Assembly (NCBI RefSeq): GCF_000744785.1
Contig: NZ_JQMO01000003.1
Span: forward strand, 2,108,001 to 2,172,000
Source: Kitasatospora azatica KCTC 9699
Lineage (GTDB): Bacteria; Actinomycetota; Actinomycetes; Streptomycetales; Streptomycetaceae
DNA length: 64,000 nt
Reading direction: 5' to 3'
This document shows positions 62,333 to 64,000 of this stretch, piece by piece; positions within the stretch are counted from its first letter, which is position 1; every line of letters begins with the position of its first letter. Below the pieces are notes generated by a model that saw only the letters and a list, made by a program, of their open reading frames with translations, did not search any database and had not been told where the DNA came from. The translations under genes were made by a program, and so were the position numbers.

Positions 62333-63490
62333 ATGCCGCTCGTGACCCCGACCCCCGCCGCGACCCCCGAATCCGAGGAGGTCCGCCCGCTCGAGCTCTT
62401 CTTCGACCTGGTCTTCGTCTTCACGATCACCCAGATCGCCTCGGTCCTCGCCGCCGAGCCGAGTGCGGCGAGCCTCGGGCGGGCGGCCGTGCTGCTGACC
62501 ATCACCTGGTGGATGTACGGCGGGTACGCGTGGCTGACCAATGCGCTGGACCTGGACCGGACCGGGCCGCGGCTGTTGCTGCTGACCGGGACGGCCGGGT
62601 TCTTCGTGATGTCGCTGGCGGTGCCGCGGGCGGCGCGGCCGGGGCCGTGGGGCTTGGTGTTCGGGGCCGCCTACCTGGCGGTGGTGGTGGTGCACACGGT
62701 GGGGTTCATCGGGACCTCGGGGCATCGCGGGATCGCCCGGATCGGGCCGGTCAACCTGGTCAGCGCGTTGCTGGTGCTGGTGGCGGGGCTGCTGCCGGCC
62801 CACCAGCGGCCGTGGGTGTGGGCGCTGGCCTGCCTGCTGGAGTGGGTGACGCCGTTCCTGGTCGGGGTCGGCGGCTTCAGCGTCGGGGTCGGGCACTTCG
62901 TGGAGCGTCACGGGCTGGCGGTGATCATCGTGCTCGGCGAGTCGATCACCGAGGTCGGGGCGGCGTCCGGGCACCTGGACGAGCCGGGGACGCTGCTCGG
63001 CGGGGCGCTGCTGGCGCTGGCCTCGAGCGCGGCCATGTGGTGGCTCTACTTCGACCGGGAGGAGCGCGACAGCGCGATGCTGCTGGAGCGGGTGCCGGAG
63101 CTGCGGCGCCCACGGGTCGCGGTGTACTCCTTCGGCTACGCGTACCTGGTGATGGTCTTCGGCATCGCGGTCGCCGCGGTCGGGATGCAGGAGGCGATCG
63201 TCTCCTTCGGCGAGCCGCTGCACGGCACCGCCGCCGGGCTGCTCCCGCTCGGCAGCGCGCTCTTCCTGGTCGGCCTGGCCTGCTTCCGGCGTTCGCTCTC
63301 CGGCAACTGGCCGACCGCTCGGCTGGTCGCGGCGGTCGGCGTCGCGGGGGCGGGCCTGGCCGCCGCGCAGTGGGCCGGCGGCGCGGCGCTGCTGGCGGTG
63401 AACGGCGTGCTGCTGCTCGGGTTGATCCTCTGGGAGCGGTACCGGACGTGGGAGCAGGACCGGACGAGCCTGACCGGGACGCCGGTCTGA
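62333..63490 (+). CDS. ltrA: LtrA family low-temperature requirement membrane protein
   Basis: A 385-residue membrane protein with about eleven helices. LELFFDLVFVFTITQIA near the start and HGLAVIIVLGESITEVGAASG in the middle are LtrA hallmarks. Function is unclear beyond cold requirement in Listeria. I chose ATG 62333; a GTG at 62342 would remove three residues. The stop at 63490 lies inside a 17-bp tandem repeat. Confidence 0.9.
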   Translation: MPLVTPTPAATPESEEVRPLELFFDLVFVFTITQIASVLAAEPSAASLGRAAVLLTITWWMYGGYAWLTNALDLDRTGPRLLLLTGTAGFFVMSLAVPRAARPGPWGLVFGAAYLAVVVVHTVGFIGTSGHRGIARIGPVNLVSALLVLVAGLLPAHQRPWVWALACLLEWVTPFLVGVGGFSVGVGHFVERHGLAVIIVLGESITEVGAASGHLDEPGTLLGGALLALASSAAMWWLYFDREERDSAMLLERVPELRRPRVAVYSFGYAYLVMVFGIAVAAVGMQEAIVSFGEPLHGTAAGLLPLGSALFLVGLACFRRSLSGNWPTARLVAAVGVAGAGLAAAQWAGGAALLAVNGVLLLGLILWERYRTWEQDRTSLTGTPV

Positions 63491-63521
63491 CCGGAACGCC
63501 GGTCTGAACGGAACGCCGGTC
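63471..63521. repeat. 17-bp tandem repeat across the ltrA stop codon
   Basis: Three units, tgaccgggacgccggtc (63471), tgaccggaacgccggtc (63488) and tgaacggaacgccggtc (63505), span the end of ltrA; the TGA at 63488-63490 is both the second unit start and the gene stop. A 17-base period is not a multiple of three, so unit loss would change the protein end. Confidence 0.85.
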
Positions 63522-63572
63522 CGGTCAGGACACTGGCCGGATCAGGACACTGGTCCGAACGGAATGGGCTGG

Positions 63573-63592
63573 CCTTGACGTCAGCGTCAAGG
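63573..63592. promoter_or_regulatory. MerR-family operator with -35 box
   Basis: CCTTGACGtcagCGTCAAGG is a perfect inverted repeat with 8-bp arms that includes a TTGACG -35 hexamer (63575-63580). Operators of this form lie at MerR-type autoregulated promoters. A TACCGT at 63595 is a possible -10 box. The regulator gene starts at 63633. Confidence 0.68.
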
Positions 63593-63632
63593 TCTACCGT
63601 CGAGTCGAACGAGCGGGCAGGAGGCCGAGGTC

Positions 63633-64000
63633 ATGCGGATCGGGGAGCTGGCGGAGCGCGCGGGGACGACCACCCGGACGCTGCGGTACTACGAGGCGCG
63701 CGGGCTGCTGAGCGCCCGGCGCAACGGGAACGGGTACCGGGCGTACGGCGAGGAGGACCTGCAGCTGGTCCGGCAGATCCGGCTGCTGCAGGACTTCGGC
63801 TTCGAGCTGGAGGACACCCGGCCGTTCGTGGAGTGCCTGCAGGCGGGGCATCCGGCGGGGGACTCCTGCCCGGCCTCGCTGGAGGTGTACCGGCGCAAGC
63901 TGGCGGAGCTGGATGCCTGTCTGGCCCGCCTCGGCGAGGTGCGCGAGCAGGTGGCGGGGCAACTGGCCCGGGCCGAGCTGACGGCCGCGAGCGCCGGCGA
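63633..64000 (+). CDS. MerR family regulator, 3' end outside window
   Basis: The first 122 residues of a MerR-type regulator. DNA-binding helices are RIGELAERAGTTTRTLRYYEARGLL and NGYRAYGEEDLQLVRQIRLLQDFGF; the coiled coil YRRKLAELDACLARL follows, after DSCPASLEVY, where the Cys may be a sensor or metal ligand. ATG 63633 has GGAGG eight bases upstream. The operator before it suggests autoregulation. Confidence 0.9.
   Translation, partial: MRIGELAERAGTTTRTLRYYEARGLLSARRNGNGYRAYGEEDLQLVRQIRLLQDFGFELEDTRPFVECLQAGHPAGDSCPASLEVYRRKLAELDACLARLGEVREQVAGQLARAELTAASAG

Overview
The window is about 72-75% G+C with strong codon-position bias and frequent GTG starts. It carries a complete 14-gene NADH dehydrogenase operon, futalosine-pathway menaquinone genes, DUF397/XRE pairs and an F420 (FO) synthase. 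This gene content points to a streptomycete (Streptomyces or Kitasatospora type chromosome). I see no rRNA, tRNA, CRISPR array or insertion sequence.

Layout. 1-3.4 kb: two tandem paralogous membrane Ser/Thr kinases, the first cut by the window start. 3.4-6.7 kb: mqnC (menaquinone, futalosine route), an overlapping amidohydrolase-like gene, a small membrane protein and menG. 6.7-13.8 kb: a GNAT acetyltransferase gene divergent from a six-gene operon that matches the uncharacterised SCO2525-SCO2524-SCO2523-SCO2522-SCO2521 families plus a membrane-anchored sixth protein. This is the most interesting poorly described system here. 13.8-15.1 kb: a geranylgeranyl-reductase-type flavoprotein, probably a menaquinone side-chain reductase. 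15.2-28.5 kb: an accessory stretch with TetR/MFS, an XRE/DUF397 module with three tiny divergent overlapping genes and a decayed PIN gene, a cupin, an XRE-ImmA/IrrE plus PIN-like pair, a secreted cyclophilin, two transporters and VapBC.

28.9-44.9 kb: nuoABCDEFGHIJKLMN, all on the + strand and mostly overlapping, preceded by a 490-bp regulatory region with a Rex-type operator and closed by a strong hairpin. 45-50 kb: a polyprenyl diphosphate synthase (quinone tail), an orphan NarL-type regulator and korAB (2-oxoacid:ferredoxin oxidoreductase). 50-64 kb: an ECF41/SigJ sigma factor, a RarD-like permease, a LolA-like protein with an ABC exporter, cofGH (FO synthase), a chloramphenicol-phosphotransferase-like kinase, helR preceded by a rifamycin-associated element, cutA, a mycothiol-dependent isomerase-type protein, LtrA and a truncated MerR gene with its operator.

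How it fits together: mqnC, menG, the polyprenyl synthase and the reductase make and modify menaquinone. Nuo reduces it, and KorAB feeds low-potential electrons, so much of the window is a respiratory locus interrupted by the SCO2521-2525-type operon and the accessory stretch. Several genes (sigJ, cofGH, cutA, the XRE-ImmA gene, one EamA gene) show a -10-like hexamer exactly six bases before the start codon, which suggests leaderless mRNAs. Family names are from memory of motifs; no database search was run.
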